Made by a program: the position numbers and the translations under genes. Shown here one piece after another: positions 35,275 to 43,670 of a stretch of 64,000 nucleotides of DNA. Numbering within the stretch: position 1 is the stretch's first letter; each line of letters starts with the position of its first letter. Location: the NCBI RefSeq assembly GCF_002283365.1, contig NZ_MQWD01000001.1, positions 3,071,749-3,135,748 of the forward strand, read 5' to 3'. Source of the stretch: Rubrivirga marina (lineage in GTDB: Bacteria > Bacteroidota > Rhodothermia > Rhodothermales > Rubricoccaceae). A model generated the notes under the pieces. It was not told where the DNA came from and did no database searches. It saw only the letters and a program-made list of their open reading frames with translations.

Positions 35275-36432
35275 GTGCTCGACTTCGCCCGCCTCGCCGG
35301 TCAGATCTCCGACTTCGCGACGTACCGCGTGCAAGAGGACCGCGCCCACGCCGGCCGCCTCGACCGTGCGCTCGCCGCCCTCGACGACTGCGCGCCGACG
35401 TGGGAAGCCCTTCGCGACCGCGCCACGCACGCGACGGGCGGCCCGCTCCGGGCGCTCCCCCGGACCCGCCCCGACGAGAGCCATGCCTGCGGCCCCCGTC
35501 CGGCGACCGTGACCGTGGTCGCGACGGATGGCTCCCAGATCTTCCCGGACCGCCACGTCGACCCGGCGTGCTACCTCCTCAACGTCGGGCGCGTCGCGAT
35601 CCACTACGGCACGCTCGACCCGCCGCTCATCCGCGCCGAGCCGACGCTCCGCTACCGCCAGCAGGACCTGGCCGATCTTGCGGACGATGACGCCGAGGCG
35701 TCCCCGCTCGACCTCACGTCCGAAGTCGTGTCCGCGCTCCGCGACGAGCTCGAACTCCGCTGGCTCTTCGACACGGCCGACGAAGAGCGCCGCAGCGGCC
35801 GCGACGTCGTCGCGATGGCCGACGGGACGCTGATCCGGTGGATGCTCCGCGGGATGAAGAACCGCCGCCTCGAGACCCAGCTCCTGAGCCGCTACGTGGC
35901 CGAGCTGGACCGCTTCCGCGGGGCCGGCATCCCCGTGTGCTCGTACGTCTCGCGCCCGGCCAACGCCGAGGTCGTCAACCTCCTCCGCCTCCACCGCGAC
36001 GAGCCCGACTGGGACGTCTCACCGGACTCGATCCGCGGGGTGCAGGACCGGCACGTGTTCGCGTCACGGCTCGAGGTCGGCGAGCGGTCCGCGGTGTTCC
36101 TCTCGCGGAGCGAGGTGCTCAAGCAGTACGGCGATCACCGGATCGTCGCGTTCTACGTCCACGGGTGCGCCGAGGTGGGCCGGGTCGAGATGCCGGAATG
36201 GGTGGCCGACGTGCCCGGCTGGCTGGACCTGATCCATGCCGTCGTGCTCGACCAGTGCGAGAAGGGGGGAGGGTACCCGATCATCCTGCAGGAAGCCCAC
36301 GAGCGGGCCGTCGTGCGGGCCCGCGAAAAGGACGTGTTCTACCGGATCCTCGCGCGGCAGGCTCGGGGCGCGGGCGCCGAGGCGGGGACGTACTCCGGCA
36401 AGGCGGCCTCGAAGCGCGCGCCGCGCGTCTGA
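35275..36432 (+). CDS. nurA: NurA-domain nuclease
   Basis: A 385-residue protein starting at GTG 35275. The NurA core is visible: VTVVATDGSQIFPDRHVDPA (Asp85 in the D-G-S-Q motif that binds the catalytic metal), VVAMADGTLIRW (second acidic site), GIPVCSYVSRPANAEVVNLL and a C-terminal YPIILQEAHERAVVRAREKD. NurA is a 5'-to-3' nuclease that works with the HerA translocase in end resection and in some defence systems. The next gene encodes a HAS-barrel protein, the domain that caps HerA, but no HerA ATPase is present nearby. Confidence 0.85.
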   Translation: MLDFARLAGQISDFATYRVQEDRAHAGRLDRALAALDDCAPTWEALRDRATHATGGPLRALPRTRPDESHACGPRPATVTVVATDGSQIFPDRHVDPACYLLNVGRVAIHYGTLDPPLIRAEPTLRYRQQDLADLADDDAEASPLDLTSEVVSALRDELELRWLFDTADEERRSGRDVVAMADGTLIRWMLRGMKNRRLETQLLSRYVAELDRFRGAGIPVCSYVSRPANAEVVNLLRLHRDEPDWDVSPDSIRGVQDRHVFASRLEVGERSAVFLSRSEVLKQYGDHRIVAFYVHGCAEVGRVEMPEWVADVPGWLDLIHAVVLDQCEKGGGYPIILQEAHERAVVRAREKDVFYRILARQARGAGAEAGTYSGKAASKRAPRV

Positions 36433-36503
36433 CCGTCCGTACGTCCCGATCTTCTGAGGGCGTGCGCCTCGGGCGTCCAGTTCTGTCCTCCACCTCCCGC
36501 CCC

Positions 36504-37121
36504 ATGTCCGTTCCCGTCGCCGAAGTCATCGCGTCCAGCACGCGCGAGATCGTGGCCGAGGTCTACGCCGAGGCGGAGACGCCCGCGTTCGGGTCGTGGG
36601 TCGAGATCGAGACCGACGACGGGACGGTGCTGTACGGCCTCGTCAGCCACGCCGAGACGGGCAGCGTCGAGCCCGGCCGCCAGGCCGTCGCCCTCGGCGC
36701 CGACTACGACCGCGACCGGATCCGCCGCGAGATGCCCCAGATCCTGGAGCTCGTCCGCACGACGGTGCGCGCCCAGGTCCTCGCGTATTGGGACGGCCAA
36801 GCGCGGGTCGACGGCCGGCCCCACGTGCGGCAGACGCTCCCGCCGCGGCCGGCGGCGCTCCACGACCGCGTCCGCCCGTGCGGCCCCGACGCCGTGGCCG
36901 CGCTGGCAGCGCCCTTCGACGTGCTCCGGACGCTCGCGCGGCACCCCGACCCCGCGGTGCCCGCCGACGACCTCCTCGCCGCCGTGCTCCGCAACCTCCA
37001 CGCCGCGCACGGGGGAGGGGACGACGGGGAGACCATCCTCGTCGAGGCCGGCCGCGCGCTCGCCCGGCTGCTCGACGACGACCACGAGCGGCTCCAGTCG
37101 ATCCTCCGGCGCGTCCGATGA
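36504..37121 (+). CDS. Free-standing HAS-barrel domain protein
   Basis: A 205-residue protein from ATG 36504. Residues 1-75 (VAEVIASSTREIVAEVYAEA, then FGSWVEIETDDGTVLYGLVS and GSVEPGRQAVALG) look like the HAS (HerA/ATP-synthase) barrel found at the N-terminus of HerA translocases. The remainder is helical (REMPQILELVRTTVRAQVLA, DDLLAAVLRNLHAAHGGGDD, GRALARLLDDDHERLQSILR) with no Walker motifs. It follows nurA by 71 bases on the same strand. I infer that it is a NurA partner acting as adaptor; the ATPase may be elsewhere in the genome. It ends in a CCGCCTCGG hairpin. Confidence 0.6.
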   Translation: MSVPVAEVIASSTREIVAEVYAEAETPAFGSWVEIETDDGTVLYGLVSHAETGSVEPGRQAVALGADYDRDRIRREMPQILELVRTTVRAQVLAYWDGQARVDGRPHVRQTLPPRPAALHDRVRPCGPDAVAALAAPFDVLRTLARHPDPAVPADDLLAAVLRNLHAAHGGGDDGETILVEAGRALARLLDDDHERLQSILRRVR

Positions 37122-37130
37122 CCGCGGCCC

Positions 37131-37156
37131 CCTCCGCCTCGGCACCGAGGCGGGGG
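37131..37156 (+). repeat. CCGCCTCGG-family hairpin after the HAS-barrel gene
   Basis: CCTCCGCCTCGG pairs with CCGAGGCGGGGG around CA (9 Watson-Crick pairs in the core, then one G-T wobble and two more pairs). It starts nine bases after the stop at 37121 and is followed at 37174 by a GTTATTGCAA motif. Confidence 0.6.
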
Positions 37157-37171
37157 TAAGAGTCGGATGGC

Positions 37172-37184
37172 CCGTTATTGCAAC
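37172..37184 (+). repeat. CCGTTATTGCAAC motif, intergenic copy
   Basis: CCGTTATTGCAAC at 37172-37184, in the 63-base gap between the converging HAS-barrel and outer-membrane-protein genes. It is one of six same-strand copies in the window (core positions 24445, 37174, 52219, 52920, 56509 and 58641). Confidence 0.6.
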
Positions 37185-37682
37185 CTAGAAAATCACCCCA
37201 CTGCGAAGCGCGATCACGGGAACGGCCTCCCGCTCTCCGACCACCAGCGACGGGTTGATCTCCACGAACAGCGACGTCTCCGTCAGCGGGATCGCCCAGC
37301 CGTAGCCGGCGTGGAGCGAGGGGCCGCCGCCGCCGTCCGAGAGCGGGATGAACCCGCCGAACCCGCCCAGCACGTACCGCGCCGAGTGCCGCGACGGGAG
37401 CGTGACGATGACCGACGCCTGTGGGTTGAGCACGTAGCGCGCCTGGTCGGCCCCCTCGAACAGGTGCGCGCCGATGCCGAGGCTGGCGGCGACCGACACG
37501 TCGGCGTTGACCGGGAGCGCGACGCGGCCGCGGACGCCCAGCGAGGGCCCATTCGGGATCACGTTCTGGTCGAGGACGGCCGTCGCGACGTCGAAGCTGG
37601 CGCCGATCCGCGGCTCGACGACGTCGTAGCGCTGGGCGAGGGCGGCGGGCGCGAGGAGCAGGGCGAGGAGAAGAACGCGCAT
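37185..37682 (-). CDS. Small outer-membrane beta-barrel-like protein
   Basis: A 165-residue exported protein from ATG 37682 (signal peptide MRVLLLALLLAPAALA). The mature part alternates hydrophobic and polar residues in about eight strands (RIGASFDVATAVLDQ, SLGVRGRVALPVNADVSVAA, YVLGGFGGFIPLSDGGGGPS, LHAGYGWAIPLTETSLFVEI) and ends VIALRSGVIF with a terminal Phe, as in small outer-membrane barrels. No specific family is recognised. It converges with the HAS-barrel gene and lies 75 bases from the divergent acyl-CoA dehydrogenase gene. Confidence 0.65.
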   Translation of the reverse strand: MRVLLLALLLAPAALAQRYDVVEPRIGASFDVATAVLDQNVIPNGPSLGVRGRVALPVNADVSVAASLGIGAHLFEGADQARYVLNPQASVIVTLPSRHSARYVLGGFGGFIPLSDGGGGPSLHAGYGWAIPLTETSLFVEINPSLVVGEREAVPVIALRSGVIF

Positions 37683-37757
37683 GGGGGGAGGAGAGAGGGG
37701 CGTAGCTTGGGCGGACACGAGTCAGCCGCCCCGAGCGCCGCCAAAGTAGCGTCCGTC

Positions 37758-39089
37758 ATGTCCCAGTCCCCCGACGTCATCCGTACCCCCGAGCTCGCCG
37801 CCGCCGGTGACGGCGCGCCGACCCACGATCGCCAGGATGCGGGTCAGTCCGGCGACCCCGCCGCGTTCCGCCCGCTCGGCCACACGCCGGCCGGCATCGA
37901 CAACGGGCGCTACGACCCCGCCGCGTTCTCGGCGCTGGACTTCTACCGCATCGACGACCTCCTCACGGACGACGAGAAGGCCCACCGCGACCGCGTTCGC
38001 GCGTACGTCACGGCCGAGGTCTTGCCGGTCATCGAGCAGCACGCACAGGCGCTGACGTTCCCGGTCGAGGTCGGGCGCGAGCTGGCCGCGCTCGGCGTCA
38101 TCGGGCCGACGATCCCGACCGAGTACGGCGGCCTCGGCGCCTCCTCGGTGACCTACGGCCTGATGATGCAGGAGGTCGAGCGGGCCGACAGTGGGCTCAG
38201 GTCGTTCTGCTCCGTGATGGGCTCACTCGTGATGTACCCCATCCACACGTACGGTTCCGAGGAGCAGAAGCGCCGCTGGCTCCCGAAGCTGGCCACGGCC
38301 GAGGCCATCGGGTGCTTTGCGCTCACGGAGCCCAACGTCGGCTCGGATCCGGGGTCGATGCAGACGCTCGCGACCCGCGACGGCGACGGGTTCGTGATCA
38401 CGGGTCACAAGCGGTGGAGCACGAACGCCTCGATCGCCGACGTCGCCGTGGTGTGGGCCAAGGACGACGATGGCGACGTCCGGGGCTTCCTCGTCGAGAC
38501 CGACCGGGAGGGCGTCTCGACGCCGCGGATCATGGACAAGTGGTCGCTCCGGGCGGCCGTGACCAGCGAGGTCGTCCTCGACGAGGTGCGCGTGCCGGCC
38601 TCGGCGATGCTGCCGAACGTGAAGGGGCTCAAGGGGCCACTGTCCTGTCTCACCCAGGCGCGCTACGGGATCGCGTGGGGCGTCCTCGGCGCCGCCCTCG
38701 CGTGCTACGACGCCGCCATCCAGCACACGACCTCGCGCGAGCAGTTCGGCCGGCCCGTCGCCGGCTTCCAGCTCGTCCAGAACCACATCGCCGACATGCT
38801 GGCCGACATCACGAAGGCGCAGCTCGTGGCATGGCGGCTCGGCCGGATGAAGGACGAGGGCACGATGCGGCCCCAGCACGTCTCGCTCGCCAAGCGCGAC
38901 AACGTCCGCACGGCGCTGGCCGTCGCGCGCCAGAGCCGCCAGCTGCTCGGGGGCAACGGCGTCCTCGGCATCTACCCCGTGATGCGCCACATGGCCAACC
39001 TCGAGTCGGTGGTCACCTACGAGGGGACCGACGAGGTCCACACGCTCGTTCTCGGGCAGGAGGCGACCGGCATCAACGCGTTCTCGTAG
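37758..39089 (+). CDS. Acyl-CoA dehydrogenase, glutaryl-CoA dehydrogenase-like
   Basis: A 443-residue FAD flavoenzyme. It matches the glutaryl-CoA dehydrogenase subgroup closely: RSFCSVMGSLVMYPIHTYGS, GCFALTEPNVGSDPGSMQTL, ITGHKRWSTNASIADVAVVW, GPLSCLTQARYGIAWGVLGA, SRQLLGGNGVLGIYPVMRHM and TYEGTDEVHTLVLGQEATGI, where the Glu of TYEGTDE is the family's catalytic base. It would oxidise and decarboxylate glutaryl-CoA to crotonyl-CoA in lysine/tryptophan breakdown. ATG 37758 gives an unusual 55-residue N-terminal extension (rich in Asp, Gly and Pro) before the normal domain start YRIDDLLTDDEK. Confidence 0.88.
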   Translation: MSQSPDVIRTPELAAAGDGAPTHDRQDAGQSGDPAAFRPLGHTPAGIDNGRYDPAAFSALDFYRIDDLLTDDEKAHRDRVRAYVTAEVLPVIEQHAQALTFPVEVGRELAALGVIGPTIPTEYGGLGASSVTYGLMMQEVERADSGLRSFCSVMGSLVMYPIHTYGSEEQKRRWLPKLATAEAIGCFALTEPNVGSDPGSMQTLATRDGDGFVITGHKRWSTNASIADVAVVWAKDDDGDVRGFLVETDREGVSTPRIMDKWSLRAAVTSEVVLDEVRVPASAMLPNVKGLKGPLSCLTQARYGIAWGVLGAALACYDAAIQHTTSREQFGRPVAGFQLVQNHIADMLADITKAQLVAWRLGRMKDEGTMRPQHVSLAKRDNVRTALAVARQSRQLLGGNGVLGIYPVMRHMANLESVVTYEGTDEVHTLVLGQEATGINAFS

Positions 39090-39148
39090 GCGCAACGTCC
39101 GACGCCGTCACGCGTATTCGAGCCCTCACCACCCGACACCTTACCGCC

Positions 39149-39484
39149 ATGGGACCCGGAGAGGTCATCGCCGCACTCGCTCTCTTCGTGGGCATGCCCT
39201 GGGCCGTGTTCTCGGGGATCGCCAAGATCAAGGCCGCCAGCCACGGCGGCGGGGGGAGCCGCGAGGGGGCGAGCCTCCGCAAGAGCGAGCTGGAGGCGAT
39301 CATCGGAACGGCCGTGGAGGACGCGACCGCGCCGCTCATCCGCCGCGTCGAGACGCTCGAGGCCATCGTCACGCAGGAGGAGGCCGCGATGGACCGGATC
39401 GACCCGGCCGTCCTGGCCGACGCGCTCGATCACGACGCCGAGGCGGACGCCCCCGCGGGGGCCCGGCGCCGGACGCGCGAGTAG
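39149..39484 (+). CDS. Small membrane protein, PspB-like layout
   Basis: A 111-residue protein from ATG 39149 with one N-terminal transmembrane helix (VIAALALFVGMPWAVFSGIA), a glycine linker and a coiled coil (RKSELEAIIGTAVEDATAPL, then RRVETLEAIVTQEEAAMDRI). The last 30 residues are acidic, then basic. The layout (one membrane helix with a cytoplasmic coiled coil containing RxSELEAxI and RVETLEAIV) resembles PspB-type stress-envelope proteins, but the similarity is weak. It starts 60 bases after the dehydrogenase and overlaps the next gene by one base. Confidence 0.5.
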   Translation: MGPGEVIAALALFVGMPWAVFSGIAKIKAASHGGGGSREGASLRKSELEAIIGTAVEDATAPLIRRVETLEAIVTQEEAAMDRIDPAVLADALDHDAEADAPAGARRRTRE

Positions 39485-39759
39485 TGGCCTCCGTCCGACC
39501 GGAGCACGACGACGCGTTCTGGGAGGCCCTCGCAGATCGGGACTGGCGGCGCGTCCGCTGGCGCCGCTCGCGGTCGCCCGACGTCCCGCCCGAGGGGGCC
39601 GTGTGTGCCGCGTACGGCACGCCGATCCACCGGCGCGGCACCTACTACGTCCGCCCCGCCTACACGGACGGGACGGATTGGCTCAGCCAGCAGGCGTACG
39701 ACACGATGGTCCGCAAGACGCGTGGGCGCCGGGCCTCCAGGCGCTCGGGCACGCGCTGA
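39484..39759 (+). CDS. Small basic protein of unknown function
   Basis: A 91-residue, Arg/Trp/Tyr-rich protein starting at GTG 39484 in the stop codon of the previous gene. The sequence WEALADRDWRRVRWRRSRSP followed by AAYGTPIHRRGTYYVRPAYT and WLSQQAYDTMVRKTRGRRAS has no motif I recognise. It could bind nucleic acid given its charge (about one in five residues is Arg). Coupled translation with the PspB-like gene suggests a shared process. Confidence 0.45.
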   Translation: MASVRPEHDDAFWEALADRDWRRVRWRRSRSPDVPPEGAVCAAYGTPIHRRGTYYVRPAYTDGTDWLSQQAYDTMVRKTRGRRASRRSGTR

Positions 39760-39775
39760 CCCCGCCCGCCTCGGT

Positions 39776-40798
39776 CTATTCCCCGAGGCCGAAGGGGAGG
39801 TCGAGGCGGGCCCCGCGGCGGAGCGGGACGTCGGCCTCGTAGACGAGCCGCCGGTCCTCGTCGTAGCCCTGGACCGTCATCCGGCTCCGCGTCATGGAGA
39901 CGGCCATGAACCCGGGCACGCGGAGGGCGAACAGCGTATTCGGCGTCTCGACGACCTCGCGCGTGAGCGATCCGGCGCCGGAGACGAAGTAGTCGACCGT
40001 CGATCCCTCGGGGCGGTGGTGCTGGAGGTTGTGGTCGTGGCCGGCGAAGTAGGCCTGGACGCCGTACTGCTCGAAGAGCGGCACGAGGCGCTCGACGAGG
40101 CGCTCGTTGTCTGAGTAGGCCGTCGAGCCGACGTAGATCGGGTGGTGGCCCACGACGATTTTCCACGCCGCGTCCGAGTTCTCCAGCGTCCGCTCGAGCC
40201 ACTCGAGTTGACCGTCGTGGTCCCAGTCCCCCGTGTCGGAAAAGCGGCGGCGGTAGTCCTCGGGGTAGGCGAGGGGGTTCGTGTCGAGGAACACGAAGAG
40301 GGCCCGGGTCTCGTCGTCGACGGCCAGCGTCTCGGCGTAGTACTGGGCCGGCAGGTACCACCGGTCGCTCGTCTCGGTGTAGGCGATCTGGGCCGGCACG
40401 TTGCCCTGCCAGTCGTGGTTGCCGAGCGTGACGTACCAGCGGCTCTGGAGCGCCGGGGCGGTGTAGATCCGCTCGAACGACCGGTCCCACTTGACGTCGT
40501 CCACGCCGGTGACGCCCGAGAGGTAGAAGTTGTCGCCGGTCGAGATGGTGAACTTGCTCCGGACCCGCTCGCCGATGACGCCCATCGACTCGGCGACCTC
40601 GGCTTGGTTGAAGAACCCGTTCCGCCCCCAGTCGCCGACGATGAGGTAGTTGAGCGCGGTCGAGTCGAACGGGGCGGGCTCGCCGGACGCGAGGGCCTCG
40701 TAGTCCGGGACCCGCTGGCCAACGGGCTGGGGCGTCCCGCAAGCCCAGAGGAGGGCGAGCGCGGAGAGGAGGGCGAGCGGGAGGCGGAGAGACGTCAC
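39776..40798 (-). CDS. Metallophosphoesterase (purple-acid-phosphatase-like) lipoprotein
   Basis: A 340-residue calcineurin-like phosphoesterase with signal peptide and lipobox LWAC (start GTG 40798, MTSLRLPLALLSALALLWAC). All metal-binding motifs are in order: NYLIVGDWGRNGF, STGDNFYLSG, VTLGNHDWQGN, IVVGHHPIYVGS and YFAGHDHNLQHH. The set matches the acid-phosphatase type 5/tartrate-resistant group, so it probably removes phosphate from organic phosphates outside the cytoplasm. It lies downstream of the GH31 gene on the same strand (49 bases) and ends six bases from a hairpin-like repeat near 39765-39810. Confidence 0.85.
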   Translation of the reverse strand: MTSLRLPLALLSALALLWACGTPQPVGQRVPDYEALASGEPAPFDSTALNYLIVGDWGRNGFFNQAEVAESMGVIGERVRSKFTISTGDNFYLSGVTGVDDVKWDRSFERIYTAPALQSRWYVTLGNHDWQGNVPAQIAYTETSDRWYLPAQYYAETLAVDDETRALFVFLDTNPLAYPEDYRRRFSDTGDWDHDGQLEWLERTLENSDAAWKIVVGHHPIYVGSTAYSDNERLVERLVPLFEQYGVQAYFAGHDHNLQHHRPEGSTVDYFVSGAGSLTREVVETPNTLFALRVPGFMAVSMTRSRMTVQGYDEDRRLVYEADVPLRRGARLDLPFGLGE

Positions 40799-40847
40799 GC
40801 CAGGCCCAACGCGCGAGGGCCTGACCCGCGTTCCCTCGGCCGCCGTC

Positions 40848-43202
40848 TCACCGGAGGATTTCGATCGAGGCGCCCACCGGGACGCGGAACCGCGCGGATC
40901 CGTCCCACACCACCTCGATCTCCTCGCCGACGGCCGCGACCCGGGCGGGCGCGGCACCGAGGCCGTGGACCTCGACGTCCCAGGCGGTCCATTCGGGCGT
41001 GTGGGCGCCCGATACGGCACACCCGATGTGGACCGCCTCCCCGTCGTCCTCGAGGTCGAGGCGGCCGAGCCAGGCGTCGCCATCGCCGTCGCCCGCGTCC
41101 TCGTAGAGCCACGACGTGTGGCGCCCGGGCGCGGGGTACACGTGGAGCGTCAGCCGGTCGACCGGCTCGCCGGTGTGCTGGCGGACCGGTCCGAGCGGCA
41201 GCACGGAGCCGCCGCGGACGTAGAGCGGGACGTGGTCGAGCGGGGTCTTCGTCCGGATCGTCTGCCGCCCCTCGAAGGGCTCGCCCGTCCAGAAATCGAA
41301 CCAGCCCGCCTCGGCGTCCGGGAGGTACACCTCGCGCTCGGTCTGGCCCTCCTCGAGGACGGGCTGCGCGAGGAGCGTGTCGCCGACATAGAACCCGAGC
41401 GGGCTCGCCCGGCGGACCGTCTGGTCGCCGGGGTGGACGAGTGGGAGCGGGCGGAGGATCGGCGTGCCGTGCGTGGCGGCCTGCCAGAGCGCCGTGTAGA
41501 GGACCGGGAGAAGGCGGTACCGGAGCTCGATGGCTTCGCGGCACACGCGCTCGACCTCGTCACCGAACAGCCACGGCTCCTGGCGCGGCGTGTCGACGGC
41601 CGAGTGGTTACGGAAGAGCGGCGTGAGCGCGCCGACCTGGGTCCACCGCGCGAGCAACTCGCCCGTCGGCTCCCCGACGAACCCGCCCACATCGGACCCC
41701 GTGAACGTCATGCCCGAGACGCCGAGCGAGAGGCACGTCTGGACGGCCAGCGTGAGGTGGTCCCACGTCGCCGAGTTGTCGCCGGTCCAACTCGTCCCGA
41801 ACCGCTGCGCCCCGGCGTACGAGGCCCGCGTGATGGTGAACGGCCGTCGTCCGGGCGCGATCTCACGCAGGCCCTCGAACGTCGCGCGCTGCATCTGCAT
41901 CCCGTAGACGTTGTGCGCCTCGGCGTGCGAGCCGCCCTCGCCCTCGAACGCGTGCCGCGCCTCGTCGGGGATCGTCCCGACGCCCTCCTCGGCCTCCATC
42001 GAGCCCTCGACGTGCTTGACCTCGAAGATGGCCGGCTCGTTCATGTCGTTCCACACCCCGTCGATGCCGTCGCGGACTAACTCGTCGTGGAGCGATCCCC
42101 ACCACGCGCGGACGTCGGCGTCGGTGAAGTCGGGGAAGGCGCACGGGCCGGGCCAGACGTCGCCGTGGACTTCGGAGCCGTCCGGGTACAGGACGTAGGC
42201 GTCGCGCTCTTCGCCCTGACGGTAGACGTCGTAGTCCGGGTCGTCGGCCTTGACGCCGGGGTCGATGATGACGACCGACTTGAACCCGTCGCGTTTCAGG
42301 TCGGCGAGCAGGCCGGGTGGATCGGGGAACCGCTCGCGGTCCCACGTAAAGACCCGGTACCCGTCCATGTAGTGGATGTCGAAGTACAACGCGTCGCACG
42401 GGATGCCGCGGTCGCGGAAGCCGGCGGCGACGTCGCGGATCTCGCCCTCGTCCATGTACGAGTACCGGCACTGGTGGTAGCCGAGCGCCCACCGCGGCAG
42501 CATCGGCGTCCGCCCCGTGAGCCGGGCGTAGGTCTCGACCACGCCGAGGGGCGTAAGGCTGTGGAGGACGTAGAGGTCGAGCACGCCGCCGTCGGCCGAC
42601 CACGTCATCCGGTCGCTCTCGGCGGCGCCGAGGTCGAAGCGGCTTCGGAACGTGTTGTCGTAGAACAGCCCGACGGCGCCGTCGGTGCCCTGCTTGAGCA
42701 CGAACGGGACCGACTTGTAGAGCGGGTCTGTTCCCCGGCCGTACTTGAAGGCGTCGGTGTTCCAGAGCTCGACGGCGTGGCCGCGGCGGTCGAGCGCGAG
42801 CGCCTTGTCGCCTAGCCCGAACAGCCGGTCCTCGGGCTCGAGCGCGACGGCGTGGGCGACGCCCTTCGTAGGGAGGGCCTCCGCCTCGGCGAGCACGCGG
42901 CCGTGCCGGCGGTCGGTGACGACGAACGCGCCCGTCGCGACCGTGACGCGGATCCGGAGCGCCGCCGTCTCGACCTCGACGACCTCGTCGGCGTCACGGA
43001 CGCGCCAGTGCGACGGGCCGCCCCACCGGGCGTCGGGGTCGAGGGCGTACGACGGGCGCTCGCGCGGCGCCTCGCCATCGCGAAGGAGCCGGACGCGGAC
43101 GACCTCGTCGGCGAGCGCGTCGAGGCGGAGGGTGCCGGCGTGGGTCGGAAACGTCAGCACGCCGGCCGTGATGGCCGGCGCGTCGGGGAGGGGGGACGAC
43201 AT
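40848..43202 (-). CDS. Glycoside hydrolase family 31 alpha-glucosidase
   Basis: A 784-residue enzyme from ATG 43202. The N-terminal beta-sandwich (residues 1-220) leads into the catalytic barrel: MLPRWALGYHQCRYSYMDEG, YFDIHYMDGYRVFTWDRERF, the nucleophile motif DGVWNDMNEPAIF with Asp386, then TRASYAGAQRFGTSWTGDNS and FTGSDVGGFVGEPTGELLAR with the acid/base region, and FRNHSAVDTPRQEPWLFGDE. It cleaves terminal alpha-linked glucose from malto- or isomalto-oligosaccharides. No signal peptide is seen, so it is probably cytoplasmic. A LacI-type operator and a -10-like box lie about 390 bases upstream. Confidence 0.93.
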   Translation of the reverse strand: MSSPLPDAPAITAGVLTFPTHAGTLRLDALADEVVRVRLLRDGEAPRERPSYALDPDARWGGPSHWRVRDADEVVEVETAALRIRVTVATGAFVVTDRRHGRVLAEAEALPTKGVAHAVALEPEDRLFGLGDKALALDRRGHAVELWNTDAFKYGRGTDPLYKSVPFVLKQGTDGAVGLFYDNTFRSRFDLGAAESDRMTWSADGGVLDLYVLHSLTPLGVVETYARLTGRTPMLPRWALGYHQCRYSYMDEGEIRDVAAGFRDRGIPCDALYFDIHYMDGYRVFTWDRERFPDPPGLLADLKRDGFKSVVIIDPGVKADDPDYDVYRQGEERDAYVLYPDGSEVHGDVWPGPCAFPDFTDADVRAWWGSLHDELVRDGIDGVWNDMNEPAIFEVKHVEGSMEAEEGVGTIPDEARHAFEGEGGSHAEAHNVYGMQMQRATFEGLREIAPGRRPFTITRASYAGAQRFGTSWTGDNSATWDHLTLAVQTCLSLGVSGMTFTGSDVGGFVGEPTGELLARWTQVGALTPLFRNHSAVDTPRQEPWLFGDEVERVCREAIELRYRLLPVLYTALWQAATHGTPILRPLPLVHPGDQTVRRASPLGFYVGDTLLAQPVLEEGQTEREVYLPDAEAGWFDFWTGEPFEGRQTIRTKTPLDHVPLYVRGGSVLPLGPVRQHTGEPVDRLTLHVYPAPGRHTSWLYEDAGDGDGDAWLGRLDLEDDGEAVHIGCAVSGAHTPEWTAWDVEVHGLGAAPARVAAVGEEIEVVWDGSARFRVPVGASIEILR

Positions 43203-43588
43203 GAACGATCGGGTATGCTGGCGGACCTCAAGGCGCTCCACGTCTGCGCGGGCCCGGACCACGACCACGCGCCGCCTCCGGGCGCAGCGGTCTCGGCCTT
43301 GCCGGGGTCGCCGGAGAGCGGGATCTCCGTGCCGTCGACCACAACGGTGTGGGGGTTAGCCGAGCCCGACGACGGGGATCTGCATTCAAGACGATGGTGC
43401 GGCACGCCGTGCGACCCCCCGCGGCGGACCGTCGCCGTGGCGTCCAGGTCGCGGTCGGCGGGGCTCTGGCGCGCGCGGAGCATCATCGGGTTTGACACGA
43501 CGAGCTCCGTGTCACTGTCTGCGGCGAGCGCGGAGGAGCGAACGGGTGCGGGAGGGTGGGGCGGGAGCAGGTGCGGGAGCTCATGGGG
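43203..43588 (-). other. Long leader region upstream of the GH31 gene
   Basis: About 385 bases between the candidate operator and the GH31 start. A minus-strand frame at 43154-43498 (114 codons) contains a plausible-looking fragment (NPHTVVVDGTEIPLSGDPGK) that resembles the end of a carbohydrate-enzyme beta-domain. The rest does not, and it overlaps the GH31 start, so I do not call a gene. A TGACACG/CGTGTCA inverted repeat (43493-43514) is also present. It could be a long 5' leader or the remains of a lost gene. Confidence 0.3.
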
Positions 43589-43589
43589 C

Positions 43590-43617
43590 GTAAGCGCTTA
43601 CCTGGCCCGCATTGTAA
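43590..43617 (-). promoter_or_regulatory. LacI-type operator and promoter for the GH31 gene
   Basis: GTAAGCGCTTAC at 43590-43601 is a perfect 12-base palindrome with the central CG and GTAA/TTAC arms typical of LacI-family operators. On the minus strand a TACAAT box (-10-like, 43611-43616) lies ten bases upstream of it, so the operator would cover the transcription start, a repressing arrangement. A LacI-family regulator is encoded at 60398-61435, but other such proteins must exist in the genome, so the pairing is only a candidate. Confidence 0.6.
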
Positions 43618-43670
43618 CCCATCGCGGGGGCTACGGACGCCACCGTGTCGGCCGTCTCCGCCGACGCTCC

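Noticed and set aside
37167-37757. An N-terminal extension of the acyl-CoA dehydrogenase by about 197 codons
   Set aside because: It is antisense to an outer-membrane-type gene with a clear signal peptide; ATG 37758 is preferred.
43154-43498. A 114-codon minus-strand gene upstream of the GH31 gene
   Set aside because: Only a short internal piece looks protein-like, it overlaps the GH31 start, and its ends have no conserved character; kept as a possible remnant only.
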